Of a stretch of DNA of 62,999 bases, positions 1 through 8,121 are shown piece by piece. Source of the stretch: an uncultured archaeon (GTDB lineage Archaea > Thermoproteota > Bathyarchaeia > TCS64); NCBI GenBank assembly GCA_938048735.1, contig CALIUM010000021.1:1-62999 (forward strand), given 5' to 3'. The notes beneath the pieces were generated by a model, which worked only from the letters and a program-made list of their open reading frames with translations, was not told the origin of the DNA and made no database searches. Made by a program: the position numbers and the translations under genes. Each line of letters opens with the position of its first letter. Within the stretch, counting starts at the first letter, position 1.

Positions 1-1182
1 GATCGACCTCTCGGCCTCATCGACGATCCTCTCAGAGCCACCCCTTATGAGGATGGAGACAGCCTTCGGGTCTTTACATCCCTCGACGAAGACCATCTTG
101 TCGTCACCTATCTTCCTCTCCTCCACCAGCTCGGCGTATCCCAGGTCCTCCGGCCTAAGGTCATCATAGCTTGTGACCACCCTCCCCTCTGTGGCCTTTG
201 CGAGCTTCTCCATGTCTGACTCCTTCACCTGCTTCACAGCCATTATCCCGCTCCTAGCTAGGAAATGCTGGGCGACGTCGTCTATACCCTTCTGACAGAA
301 GAGGACATTGGCCCCTGATGCCTTCACCTTCTCTACCATAGACCTTAGCATCTCCTCCTCCTGCATAAGGAAGGCCTCTATCTCCTCAGGGGACTCTATG
401 TTTATCTTGGCGTCGAACTCGGTCTTCTTGACCTCCAAGGCCCTGTTCACCAGTGCTATCCTGGCCTTTTCAATCCTCTTGGGCATCCTCGGGTGGACAA
501 CCTCCTTGTCTATGATGACACCGTCCACCAGCCTCGTGTCGGTTATAGATTCTCCAGCCTTCTTAACCACCGCGACGTCGTTGAGATCCGCCTTCAGACG
601 CCCCTCCTCCTCCCTCGAGACCTTGAGGATGGCCTCCACCGCTATGTCGGCGAGCTGCTCCTTGTTCCCGGCCACAAGCTTGCTCGCCATGGAGGTCATC
701 GCAACTTTCCTGAGGTACTCCTTATCCCTCGGATCCACTGGTATCGCGATATCCTCAAGCCTCTGGAGGGCCTTCTCGGAAGCCTTCCTGTAGCCGTCTA
801 GGATGACTGTGGGGTGGACCTGCTTATCCATGAGCATCTGTGCCCTGTTCAGAAGCTCTCCGGCTAGAACCACTACGCTCGTGGTTCCATCACCCACCTC
901 CTGGTCTTGGGCCTTAGCCACCTCGACCATCATCTTCGCAGCCGGGTGCTGGACATCCATCTCATCTAGTATTGTCCTCCCATCGCTCGTTATCGTCACA
1001 TCCCCGAAACTGTCCACAAGCATCTTATCCATCCCCTTCGGCCCCAAAGAGCTCTTCAGGGCCTCGGCGATGGCCATGGCCGCCGCGATATTATTCCTCT
1101 GGGCTCCCCTGCCCCTCTCTCTGGTCGAGCCCTCCTTAAGGATGAGGACGGGCGTTCCAGTCATCTGAGGTGCTGCAGACAA
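1..1182 (-). CDS. Thermosome subunit (group II chaperonin), 3' end outside window
   Basis: ATP-driven cytosolic chaperonin that folds proteins in a double-ring complex with a built-in lid. The minus-strand translation reads [30 protein letters not shown], then [13 protein letters not shown] and the ATPase motif [16 protein letters not shown]; these are hallmark CCT/thermosome segments. About 394 of the usual ~550 residues are present and the frame is open at base 1, so the apical and C-terminal parts lie outside. I chose the TTG at 1182 (LSAAPQMTG...) because GGTG lies just upstream and a TATA-like box at about 1213-1223 would start transcription near 1190. An ATG at 1164 is the alternative. 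Family assignment is certain; the subunit type is not. Confidence 0.96.
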   Translation of the reverse strand, partial: MSAAPQMTGTPVLILKEGSTRERGRGAQRNNIAAAMAIAEALKSSLGPKGMDKMLVDSFGDVTITSDGRTILDEMDVQHPAAKMMVEVAKAQDQEVGDGTTSVVVLAGELLNRAQMLMDKQVHPTVILDGYRKASEKALQRLEDIAIPVDPRDKEYLRKVAMTSMASKLVAGNKEQLADIAVEAILKVSREEEGRLKADLNDVAVVKKAGESITDTRLVDGVIIDKEVVHPRMPKRIEKARIALVNRALEVKKTEFDAKINIESPEEIEAFLMQEEEMLRSMVEKVKASGANVLFCQKGIDDVAQHFLARSGIMAVKQVKESDMEKLAKATEGRVVTSYDDLRPEDLGYAELVEERKIGDDKMVFVEGCKDPKAVSILIRGGSERIVDEAERSI

Positions 1183-1210
1183 TTTTCACACCATCCAATC
1201 CCCATAAGGG

Positions 1211-1224
1211 GCTATTTTTAAATC
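1211..1224 (-). promoter_or_regulatory. TATA-like promoter of thermosome gene
   Basis: Read on the minus strand the stretch is AT-rich (TTTAAAAATAG) in an otherwise GC-rich gap. It lies about 25-30 bases before the expected transcript start and some 30-40 bases before the TTG start, as expected for an archaeal TBP site giving a very short leader. Inferred from position and composition only. Confidence 0.5.
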
Positions 1225-1279
1225 TTTCCCGGCAACCCCCAGGATCATAGGGGATCTGCGCAATAAAACCTAAGCTCCT

Positions 1280-1591
1280 ATGACTTCATGGAATGATATG
1301 TGGGTGAGCCTATTGGTTTTGAGGAGGGTTCATATATTTGTCTCCGGAAGGGTTCAGGGGGTCTTCTACAGGAGCAACACCCGGAGAAAGGCCCTAGAGC
1401 TGGGGCTGAAGGGATGGGTTAGAAACCTCAGGGATGGAAGGGTCGAGGTAGTCGCTGAGGGGGATGAGGAGCAGTTGGGGAGGCTTATCGAGTGGTGTAG
1501 GAGGGGGCCCCCAATGGCTAGGGTGATGGGGCTAGAGGTGAGGTGGGAGGATCCGACTGGTGAGTACGATAATTTCGAGGTGAGATACTGA
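1280..1591 (+). CDS. acyP: Acylphosphatase
   Basis: Small soluble enzyme hydrolysing acyl phosphates. The core VHIFVSGRVQGVFYRSN contains the phosphate-binding loop (GRVQGVFYR) with its catalytic Arg, followed by GWVRNLRDGRVEVVAEG with the catalytic Asn (VRN) and the C-terminal YDNFEVRY strand. This covers the full ~90-residue domain. The longest reading has about 13 extra residues. A TTG at 1313 or 1319, 4-10 bases after GGGTGAG, gives a more typical N-terminus (LRRVHIF). It stands alone between the divergent thermosome gene and a small wHTH gene. Confidence 0.95.
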   Translation: MTSWNDMWVSLLVLRRVHIFVSGRVQGVFYRSNTRRKALELGLKGWVRNLRDGRVEVVAEGDEEQLGRLIEWCRRGPPMARVMGLEVRWEDPTGEYDNFEVRY

Positions 1592-1695
1592 GAAAGGCCC
1601 CTTAAGCATAAAGGGTTGTCACATCTCAGTTCATCGTCCCTCCCATGGTGGCTTACGAGCGATAATGATAAAGGGCGCCTGTTGCCCTTTATTGG

Positions 1696-1926
1696 ATGAT
1701 GGGGGAGAAACTTGTGGAGGACGAGGCCGTAGGCTTCGTCCTATCGGTTCTGAAGAGGGCTGGGAGGCCACTCACCACCAGGGAGGTTCAGGAGGAAGCT
1801 GATAGAAGGCTCATCCGCTGCCCCGATTCAACCCCCGTCTTCCTCAATAAGCTTCGACTAAACGGAGTGATAAAGGGGGAATACTCAAAAGAGAGAAAAG
1901 CCTGGATCTGGTGGGTGGAGAGCTAG
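1696..1926 (+). CDS. Small winged-helix-like protein
   Basis: 76-residue protein. The segment DEAVGFVLSVLKRAGRPLTTREVQEEADRR followed by TPVFLNKLRLNGVIKGEYSKERKAWIWWV has the helix-turn-helix plus basic wing pattern of small archaeal wHTH proteins, ending in a Trp-rich strand. Likely DNA binding, target unknown. It converges with the DsrE-like operon; the stops lie 3 bases apart (1923/1926). Two ATGs are in tandem at the start. The fold is my inference from pattern; no specific family is recognised. Confidence 0.7.
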   Translation: MMGEKLVEDEAVGFVLSVLKRAGRPLTTREVQEEADRRLIRCPDSTPVFLNKLRLNGVIKGEYSKERKAWIWWVES

Positions 1927-2207
1927 ACCCAGGAGACAACCCTCTCACAGGACTCCATCATCTCCACCAACTCATGAGGGCTGATGGTCTTCGCAGATAT
2001 CCCCCCACAGTATTCCTTCCCATCCTTAAGGATGTAGATCCCATCTGAGAAGCCCGTCTCCTCCCTGAAGGAGGGGTGATCTATAAATCGAGCCCCCTCC
2101 CCTCTGAAGACTAGGATCACCTTGCTGCCCCTCTCCTTGATCCTCCTAGCTATTTGAAAGACCGTCTCCAACTCCGAGGTGCTACCTATGATGAAGAGGG
2201 TTCCCAA
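1923..2207 (-). CDS. DsrH/TusB-like sulfur-relay protein
   Basis: Third gene of a minus-strand trio of ~95-110-residue DsrE-superfamily proteins. It has the short alternating fold beginning GTLFIIGSTSELETVF, then VILVFRGEGARFI and a C-terminal helix ending in a hydrophobic VSWV, as in DsrH/TusB. The reading frame opens at 2246, but I prefer the TTG at 2207: it follows GGGGG by about 10 bases and removes a 25-base overlap with the upstream gene. In bacteria such proteins pass sulfane sulfur in tRNA thiolation or sulfur oxidation. No reactive Cys equivalent is obvious, as usual for the H subunit. Confidence 0.7.
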   Translation of the reverse strand: MGTLFIIGSTSELETVFQIARRIKERGSKVILVFRGEGARFIDHPSFREETGFSDGIYILKDGKEYCGGISAKTISPHELVEMMESCERVVSWV

Positions 2208-2221
2208 TCCCCTTGATCCCC

Positions 2222-2548
2222 CTAAAGAGCGATGACCGATTCGCATTCAAGGATCAGGTCGATCAACCTGTCCATATCGATGGCCTCGACCTCAAGCTCC
2301 TGGTTTAGATCCATACTCCCAAGCGAATCCTTTAAGGCTTTAACTCCCGCGAGGCTGGATATAGCCTTAAGATAATCTAGGGGATCCCCTTCGACTCCTC
2401 CAGGTAGAAGAAGATCTACTCCCCGGTCAAGAAATACGAGGGTTGGGAGCATGTCCATCCCAAACATGGCAGCGGCTAGGCGCAGCCCCTCAGCCGCTTG
2501 TGACCCATCCCCCAAGCCGCTCTTGATAATGATCAATACCCTTCCCAA
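2222..2548 (-). CDS. DsrF/TusC-like sulfur-relay protein
   Basis: Middle gene of the trio, 108 residues. It opens RVLIIIKSGLGDGSQAAEGLRLAAAMFGMDMLP, resembling the DsrF/TusC start (KxxPxGxxxAxEGLxxAxxxxAF), then LVFLDRGVDLLLPGG, where TusC has FFxDDGV. The C-terminus is a helix and short strand (CESVIAL). Start is TTG at 2548 preceded by GTGAGG; 12 bases separate it from the first gene. Expected to form an alpha-beta-gamma hexamer-like complex with its two neighbours, by analogy with DsrEFH/TusBCD. Confidence 0.72.
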   Translation of the reverse strand: MGRVLIIIKSGLGDGSQAAEGLRLAAAMFGMDMLPTLVFLDRGVDLLLPGGVEGDPLDYLKAISSLAGVKALKDSLGSMDLNQELEVEAIDMDRLIDLILECESVIAL

Positions 2549-2560
2549 CGGGTCATCGCC

Positions 2561-2890
2561 TCACAGGAATAGAGCCCTGTCGCAGGTCTCCAGGAGTTCG
2601 ACGAGCATGCTTAGGCTGCTCATCTCAACCACTTTTTGGTGAACTCCTTCGAGGGCCATCTTCCTCTCCTTGGCACTGGTTCTGCAGGCCATGAGCCTGA
2701 CACCCATTGAGGAGAGCTCGGTCAGCAGCTCCTCCTCCCTTAAATGGTTTACACCATCTCCTGTAAAGAAGATGATCACTGAATGTCCCCTCTTAACCGA
2801 CGCCGAGGATATGCCGCTGAGATGCTTGACCGCATCACCGTGGCCGGAGATGGAGACTATTAGGATCAGCATCGAGCCCACTTGAGCCAA
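2561..2890 (-). CDS. DsrE/TusD-like sulfur-relay protein
   Basis: First gene of the trio, 109 residues. The motif VRLMACRTSAKERKM places Cys69 in the position of the reactive persulfide Cys of DsrE/TusD (CxTAAxRRG), so this is the likely sulfur-carrying subunit. Strands LILIVSISGHGDAV and VIIFFTGDGVNHL complete the fold. Start is TTG at 2890; ATG at 2872 (MLILIV) is also plausible. No DsrAB, DsrC or TusA lies beside it, so the partner is unknown; tRNA 2-thiolation or cytoplasmic sulfur transfer is an inference. Confidence 0.75.
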   Translation of the reverse strand: MAQVGSMLILIVSISGHGDAVKHLSGISSASVKRGHSVIIFFTGDGVNHLREEELLTELSSMGVRLMACRTSAKERKMALEGVHQKVVEMSSLSMLVELLETCDRALFL

Positions 2891-2944
2891 TCCATGTTAA
2901 AATTTCTGGTGTCTTCTTGGACCTGGCCCGTTATGAGATATGGT

Positions 2945-4186
2945 TTAATGGGCTTGGAAGTATTTCCTCGCCCTCTCCAGGTTCTTGGGGTCTGCGAGTA
3001 GGTCCACCGCCGTCATGGCCAGGGCCTTCGCGCCTATTATCATGGCCTCGAGCCCTGTCGGGGTGATGGATGCCTGGGCGAACTCCCTGCTGTGCCCTGG
3101 TATGCCCTCCTCGGCTATCTTTATATAGCCCTCTGCTGCGGGGGTCCTCCTAGAGACGTCTCCGAAGTCCGTCGAGGCTAGGGGTATCCCCCTCATGGAT
3201 TCCTTGAGGTCCTCAACCTCCACGCCTAGGATCCTCAGATTGCCCCATAACAGCTCTGATAGGGGCTCGTTCAACTTCTTGGCGCTGTAGAGCCTCCTCT
3301 TGGTCACCTTAACCTTCGCCCCCATGGCTAATGCTGCCCCCTCAGCGCATCTCTCCACCTTTCCGACCATCTCCTCGAGGTACTCCTCGTCGCTGCTCCT
3401 CACCCCGAACTCGCATACAGCCCGTTCCGGTATGATGTTCGATGCCAATCCCCTCTCCGAGATTATCCCATGGATGACCAAGTTTGCGTCCCTCCTAGCC
3501 TCCTGCCTCAGCATGTGGGTGGCTATATAGGCAAGGGTGGCCGCGTTTAATGCGTTGATCCCCTCGTGGGGGCTGGCGGCTGCGTGGGAGGGTCTGCCCT
3601 CGAACTCCATCCTGACCGTCCATATGCCTAGGGATGGGTTTCCGACGCTCCACCTCGTCGATGGATGGACCATCAGGGCTGCGTCCACGGAGTCCCAGAG
3701 GCCCTTCTCAGCCATTATCACCTTGCTCCCAGCGCTTGGGCCGTGCCCCTCCTCCGCCGGCGTCCCAACCACGAGGATCTCGCCATCAAGTCTATCCATT
3801 ACCCTGCTAACGGCGATCCCAGCTCCTAGGGCCGAGGCGGCTATGAGGTTGTGGCCGCATCCATGTCCTACTCCTGGAAGGGCATCATACTCGGCCAGGA
3901 TGGCGACTCTTCCCCCCTCTCCCCTACCTCTATACGAGGCGAGGAAGGCGGTGGGCATGCCCATAAATTCCCTCTCAACCCTGAAACCCCTATCCTCAAG
4001 CTCCCTTGTCAGAAGCTCGGCCGCCTTGAACTCCTCGCTTCCGAGCTCAGGGTTCTCATATAGCCAGAGGCTTATCTCACAGAGCCTCTCCCTCTCCGAC
4101 TCGACAGCCTCTTGGACTAGGCGCTTCAAATCCTCTTTCACACTCAGGCTCATCGGTTTAGGATTAGCTAGTTCAGGATATGACAT
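2945..4186 (-). CDS. M20 family metallo-amidohydrolase, AbgB-like
   Basis: Di-metal hydrolase of the M20D/AbgB group, acting on N-acyl or p-aminobenzoyl-glutamate-type amides. Metal-site signatures: GHGCGHN at about 107-113 (the first ligand is Cys, as in amidohydrolase-type M20 enzymes), AEEG at about 144-147, a metal-binding His in MVHPS, and GRPSHAAASPHEGINA of the dimerisation lid. 413 residues, full length. Start ATG at 4186 follows GAGGGGGG. A paralogue lies at 6916-8121 on the other strand, so the two flank the trpB2-serK block. The substrate cannot be read from the sequence. Confidence 0.9.
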   Translation of the reverse strand: MSYPELANPKPMSLSVKEDLKRLVQEAVESERERLCEISLWLYENPELGSEEFKAAELLTRELEDRGFRVEREFMGMPTAFLASYRGRGEGGRVAILAEYDALPGVGHGCGHNLIAASALGAGIAVSRVMDRLDGEILVVGTPAEEGHGPSAGSKVIMAEKGLWDSVDAALMVHPSTRWSVGNPSLGIWTVRMEFEGRPSHAAASPHEGINALNAATLAYIATHMLRQEARRDANLVIHGIISERGLASNIIPERAVCEFGVRSSDEEYLEEMVGKVERCAEGAALAMGAKVKVTKRRLYSAKKLNEPLSELLWGNLRILGVEVEDLKESMRGIPLASTDFGDVSRRTPAAEGYIKIAEEGIPGHSREFAQASITPTGLEAMIIGAKALAMTAVDLLADPKNLERARKYFQAH

Positions 4187-4247
4187 TTTCCCCCCTCTTT
4201 AGAAGGCCTTTGAGGGTTCACCTCCCTTGCATTTAGGGATGCTCTCG

Positions 4248-4751
4248 CTAGTAGATGGAGACCTTGGCGACGCCCTTCACCCTTAGGAACTCCGGGATGA
4301 GCTCTCCTGGTATCTTTCTATCAGCGATTAGGGTCAGCTTAGGCTCAGGTGAGAGTTCTGGGTCGTCGGTGATCGCCTGCCTTATGCTTATCCCCCTTTC
4401 CGCTAGGATCATAGCTGAATTCGCCAGTATGCCGGGGAGCCTTGCGTCGATGGGTGTTATCTCGACAACCCCCAGGCCGAGGTGTCTGGCTATCTCCTTC
4501 AGGGAGTGTCCAGCTGATCTTAACCCCTCGAATATGTTTCGAAGCTCTCTGTTCGCCTCTATTGATGCTATAGTCTCACCCACCGTTCTTCTATCTACTC
4601 CCACGGCCCTCGCTATCCTCGCGGAGGGGATCTCTATCTCGTTGAGGTAGATCTTGCCATTCTTCACGGTTAACCCCTTTTCCACCAGGATCCTGGCAAC
4701 CTTCAACCTCTCTGGGTAGTCCTCAAGGTGCTTCCTTATGGACTCCCACAA
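4248..4751 (-). CDS. ACT-domain regulator of amino acid metabolism (COG2150-like)
   Basis: 167 residues. The N-terminal half has a helix-turn-helix-like segment (IPSARIARAVGVDRRTVGETI) and a second helical block (LKEIARHLGLGVVEI). The C-terminal half is an ACT domain (RLPGILANSAMILAERGISIRQAIT ... KLTLIADRKIPGELIPEFLRVKGVAKVSIY). This matches the archaeal predicted regulators of amino acid metabolism. TTG start at 4751, RBS-like GGGTAGGG upstream. It is divergent from trpB2 (98-base gap), which makes tryptophan- or serine-responsive control of trpB2 a reasonable inference. Confidence 0.85.
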   Translation of the reverse strand: MWESIRKHLEDYPERLKVARILVEKGLTVKNGKIYLNEIEIPSARIARAVGVDRRTVGETIASIEANRELRNIFEGLRSAGHSLKEIARHLGLGVVEITPIDARLPGILANSAMILAERGISIRQAITDDPELSPEPKLTLIADRKIPGELIPEFLRVKGVAKVSIY

Positions 4752-4784
4752 GCCCTACCCTCACGTACCTTTTTGCGCAGTAAA

Positions 4785-4798
4785 GCTTAAATATGTTC
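4785..4798. promoter_or_regulatory. Shared TATA-like element between ACT regulator and trpB2
   Basis: GCTTAAATATGT in the 97-base divergent gap is AT-rich on both strands. It is spaced to serve the minus-strand regulator (start 4751), and possibly the plus-strand trpB2 (start 4849) with a leader of about 30 bases. A second candidate for trpB2, TAAAATATAC, lies near 4823-4834. Position-based inference. Confidence 0.4.
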
Positions 4799-4848
4799 AT
4801 GGATCATTCTGCTCCTAAAAGCACTAAAATATACGGAAGTGGATTTAA

Positions 4849-6207
4849 ATGAGCATTAAGGCATCTATGAAGGAGTCCTTCACCTACCTCGACGCTGATG
4901 AGATCCCCACCTCATGGTATAACATCCAGGCGGATCTCCCCGAGCCTCTACCTCCACCCCTGGACCCGACAACCCTCAAGCCGGTCGAGCCAAGGGTGCT
5001 GGAGAGGATATTCGCCAAGGAGCTAATAAGGCAGGAGGTCTCGACGGATAGGTATTTGAGGATACCCGAGGAGGTCCTCGAGGCTTATCTAAGGCTACCT
5101 AGGCCCACGCCCCTCTATAGGGCTAGGAGGCTGGAGAGGTTTCTGAAGACCCCAGCGAAGATATTCCTCAAACTCGAGAACTTCAGCCCAACTGGGAGCC
5201 ATAAGACAAACACGGCCCTGGCCCAAGCCTACTATAACAGGGAGCAGGGGGTAAGGAGGCTCGTCACCGAGACCGGAGCCGGGCAGTGGGGGACCGCCCT
5301 GGCATTCGCCTGCTCGATATTCGGTTTGAGGTGTAGGATCTACATGGTCAGGGTGAGCTACCACCAGAAGCCTGGGAGGAGGACCATAGCACAGCTTTAT
5401 GGAGCGGAGATATTCCCATCCCCAAGTGACCAGACAGATTTCGGGAGGAGGCTGCTTATGGAGAACCCAGAGCATCCCGGAACATTGGGTATAGCCATAA
5501 GCGAGGCTATAGAGGACACGTTGAAGAACGAGGATACGAGATACTCCCTAGGCTCCGTCCTGAACCACGTCCTCCTGCACCAGACCATTGTGGGCCTTGA
5601 GGCGAAGAGGCAGTTCGAGAAGATAGGCTTGTACCCAGACGTGATCTGCGGCTGCATTGGAGGGGGCTCCAACTACGCCGGCTTCTCATACCCCTTCATG
5701 ATGGATAGGCTGAGGGGTGAGGCTGAGACGGAGTTCGTGGCATGCGAGTCGAAGGCCGTCCCCCACACCACAAGGGGGATCTACACCTATGATTATGGGG
5801 ACACCGCGAAGATGACGCCGCTCCTTAAGATGCTCACAATAGGACATCGATACTCATGCCCCCCGATCCACGCGGGAGGCCTCAGATACCACGGGATGGC
5901 CCCATCGATATCATACCTGATCAAGAAGGGATATATGCGCTCAGTAGCCTACCATCAGAACGAGGTCTTCGAGGCGGCGAGGATCCTAGCACAGACTGAG
6001 GGGCTGATAATAGCCCCAGAGACAGCCCACAGCCTGAGGTTCGTCATAGATGAGGCCCTGAGATGCAGGAAGACCGGGGAGGGGAAGGTCATCGCGATGA
6101 ACTACAGCGGCCACGGATTACTCGACCTCGGAGCCTACGAACAGTTCCTAATGGGAAAGTTGTTAGACTATGAACCTGAAAAGATAGAGGTCTCTTCACC
6201 TATATAG
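4849..6207 (+). CDS. trpB: Tryptophan synthase beta chain, TrpB2 type
   Basis: PLP enzyme joining indole with serine (or O-phosphoserine) to give tryptophan. Signatures: KLENFSPTGSHKTNTA with the PLP-Schiff base Lys at about residue 119, TETGAGQWGTALA with the catalytic Glu, and a CIGGGSNYAGF phosphate loop. At 452 residues with a long N-terminal extension (LPEPLPPPLDPTTLKPVEP) it is the TrpB2 subtype, which does not pair tightly with TrpA. Known archaeal TrpB2 enzymes can prefer O-phospho-L-serine; the next gene, 27 bases on, is a SerK-like protein. No trpA lies nearby. Confidence 0.95.
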   Translation: MSIKASMKESFTYLDADEIPTSWYNIQADLPEPLPPPLDPTTLKPVEPRVLERIFAKELIRQEVSTDRYLRIPEEVLEAYLRLPRPTPLYRARRLERFLKTPAKIFLKLENFSPTGSHKTNTALAQAYYNREQGVRRLVTETGAGQWGTALAFACSIFGLRCRIYMVRVSYHQKPGRRTIAQLYGAEIFPSPSDQTDFGRRLLMENPEHPGTLGIAISEAIEDTLKNEDTRYSLGSVLNHVLLHQTIVGLEAKRQFEKIGLYPDVICGCIGGGSNYAGFSYPFMMDRLRGEAETEFVACESKAVPHTTRGIYTYDYGDTAKMTPLLKMLTIGHRYSCPPIHAGGLRYHGMAPSISYLIKKGYMRSVAYHQNEVFEAARILAQTEGLIIAPETAHSLRFVIDEALRCRKTGEGKVIAMNYSGHGLLDLGAYEQFLMGKLLDYEPEKIEVSSPI

Positions 6208-6234
6208 AGACATAACCGGAGGTCGGTAATTGAA

Positions 6235-6855
6235 GTGAACCTAGAAGAAAAGGGTGAGCCAGGATACAAGATAACACTAATGCCGATAGAGGAACTTAAG
6301 CCCCATGAGAAGGGTTCCCCCCTATACCTAGAACTCCTGAGACGGGAACTCATCAAGGATGGCGTTTTGAAATACCCTATAATAGCCGACGAGGAGACCC
6401 GTGTCATATTGGATGGGATGCACCGCTGGCTCGCCCTACTGAGCCTAGGATACAACGAGATACCAGTCCTGCTATTGAACGCTCAAAAAAACCCAGGATT
6501 AAGGGTTGGATGTAGGAGGATAGACCGATACGTGGAAGAGCCAGAGAGGAAAATAAGCCCGAGAGAGGTGATCTCGGCCGGGCTTAGCGGGAACCTGATG
6601 GGGCCTCGAACCACGAGGCACTTCTTCCCCTTCACAAGACCGCCGAGAATAGACCAACCATTAAACACCCTTGAGAAGGGCCCACCAAGGGATGTCTCGC
6701 GATACATAGAGAAAGCAACAATAGAGGAATGCAAAATAAAAATAAAAGACTGGCTAGGTGAAATATCCGAAGAAATAGAATATCTAAGGAAAAGAATTCA
6801 TGAAGTAGAAAAAGAAAGAGAAGAATTTCTCATTAGAATAAAAGAATTAGAATAA
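6235..6855 (+). CDS. ParB/sulfiredoxin-fold protein, SerK-like serine kinase candidate
   Basis: 206 residues. The N-terminal ParB/Srx fold (ITLMPIEELKPHEKGSP, GVLKYPIIAD, VILDGMHRWLAL at about 58-68) matches archaeal SerK, an ADP-dependent free-serine kinase making O-phosphoserine. The Glu of PHE at 23-25 is where SerK has its catalytic Glu, and DGMHR at 60-64 matches its conserved block. The C-terminus (about 160-206) is a charged coiled coil, an addition of unknown role. GTG start at 6235, GGAGG 12 bases upstream. Co-transcription with trpB2 fits a phosphoserine donor role. A chromosome-partition ParB role is unlikely because there is no HTH, ParA or parS context. Confidence 0.72.
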   Translation: MNLEEKGEPGYKITLMPIEELKPHEKGSPLYLELLRRELIKDGVLKYPIIADEETRVILDGMHRWLALLSLGYNEIPVLLLNAQKNPGLRVGCRRIDRYVEEPERKISPREVISAGLSGNLMGPRTTRHFFPFTRPPRIDQPLNTLEKGPPRDVSRYIEKATIEECKIKIKDWLGEISEEIEYLRKRIHEVEKEREEFLIRIKELE

Positions 6856-6915
6856 GTATTTATAACTTCTTGATTGAAAGTTTTTTTAAACCTCTAAAGA
6901 CAGATAGTTGATGCG

Positions 6916-8121
6916 ATGGATCTAGATTCCCTGAAGAGGTTAGTCTCCTCCGAGGTCGATAGACTGAGGGATAGGATAATATGGATGGCTGACACGATCC
7001 ATGAGAACCCAGAGATAGGCCACCAGGAGTTCAGGGCCTCGGAGATATTGACATCCGCCCTGAGGGAGGGGGGATTCGAGGTGAGGTTGGGCGTGTCGGG
7101 CATGAAGACAGCCTTCACCGCCTCCAAGAGGGGCAGGGCTGAGAGGCCCGTTGTAGGCATCCTCTGCGAATACGACGCCCTGAAGGGTCTTGGGCACGCC
7201 TGCGGCCACAACCTGATCGGGACTGGGGGCGTGGGAGCCGCTCTGGCGTTGAGCAGTGTGTTGCAGGATATAGAGGGGTCATTGATGGTCTTCGGAACCC
7301 CCGCGGAGGAGGGAGGTGTGGAGAATGCCGGTGGCAAGGTGATAATGATCGAGGAGTTCAGGGCCGCGGATGCCTGCCTCATTTGGCACCCGGGCTCAAG
7401 GAATATGGCGAGCCGCCAGAGCTCCTATGCCAGGGAAGCGATCCAGTTCGAGTTCCATGGGAAGGCCGCCCATGCAGGTGCCGCCCCATGGGAGGGGGTG
7501 AACGCCCTGAACGCCCTCCTATTGATGTTCAGGGCCGTAGACGCCCTACGCCAGCACGTGAGGCCAGATGTCAGGATCCACGGGATAATAGAGAAGGGGG
7601 GAGAGGCCCCGAACATCGTCCCAGACTACGCCTCAGCGAAGTTCTATGTCAGGGCAGCGGACATAAACTACCTCCAAGAGGTCTCGGAGAAGGTGAAGAA
7701 CTGCGCCCGAGGCGCAGCCCTGGCCACAGGGGCTGAGGTTAAGTTCTGGAACTACGCCAACACCTACGCCAATACCATAATAAACCTAACCCTCGCAGAC
7801 GCCATAGAGGAGAACATGAGGGCCCTAGGGGTCGATGTCTACAATCCCCAGGAGGGGAGGATGCCCCCTGGCGGAGGCTCCACAGATGTTGGGAATGTGA
7901 GCCAGGTAACCCCCATCTGCAACTTCTACCTGGCGATAGGCCCGGAGACCATCGTCGGGCACACCCCGGAGTTCAGGGACGCTGCGAGGTCTGAGAAGGG
8001 TCATGAGGCCCTCATATTGGCCGCGAAGATCCTCGCCATGACGGCCCTAGACCTATACCTGAAGCCGGGGCTCCTAGAGAGGGTTAGGGAGGAGTGGATG
8101 AGGGCGAAAGGCCTTCTTTAA
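6916..8121 (+). CDS. M20 family metallo-amidohydrolase, AbgB-like (second copy)
   Basis: 401-residue paralogue of the enzyme at 2945-4186. GHACGHN at about 93-99 again carries the Cys-type metal ligand, then TPAEEGG, a His in IWHPGS, and GKAAHAGAAPWEGVNA in the lid domain. The C-terminal ligand region reads GGGSTDVGNVSQ and GHTPEF. It matches aminobenzoyl-glutamate utilisation protein B-like peptidases. ATG at 6916 follows an AT-rich promoter-like stretch (about 6856-6895). The korD frame begins 28 bases before its stop. Confidence 0.9.
   Translation: MDLDSLKRLVSSEVDRLRDRIIWMADTIHENPEIGHQEFRASEILTSALREGGFEVRLGVSGMKTAFTASKRGRAERPVVGILCEYDALKGLGHACGHNLIGTGGVGAALALSSVLQDIEGSLMVFGTPAEEGGVENAGGKVIMIEEFRAADACLIWHPGSRNMASRQSSYAREAIQFEFHGKAAHAGAAPWEGVNALNALLLMFRAVDALRQHVRPDVRIHGIIEKGGEAPNIVPDYASAKFYVRAADINYLQEVSEKVKNCARGAALATGAEVKFWNYANTYANTIINLTLADAIEENMRALGVDVYNPQEGRMPPGGGSTDVGNVSQVTPICNFYLAIGPETIVGHTPEFRDAARSEKGHEALILAAKILAMTALDLYLKPGLLERVREEWMRAKGLL

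Noticed and set aside
308-1168. Three plus-strand open frames inside the thermosome gene
   Set aside because: The minus strand encodes unmistakable thermosome motifs over the same bases; the plus-strand frames are codon-bias shadows.
6235-6855. Chromosome-partition ParB or a sulfiredoxin
   Set aside because: There is no HTH, no parA and no parS-like repeats, and the motif set (PHE, LDGMHR) plus the trpB2 context fit SerK better.
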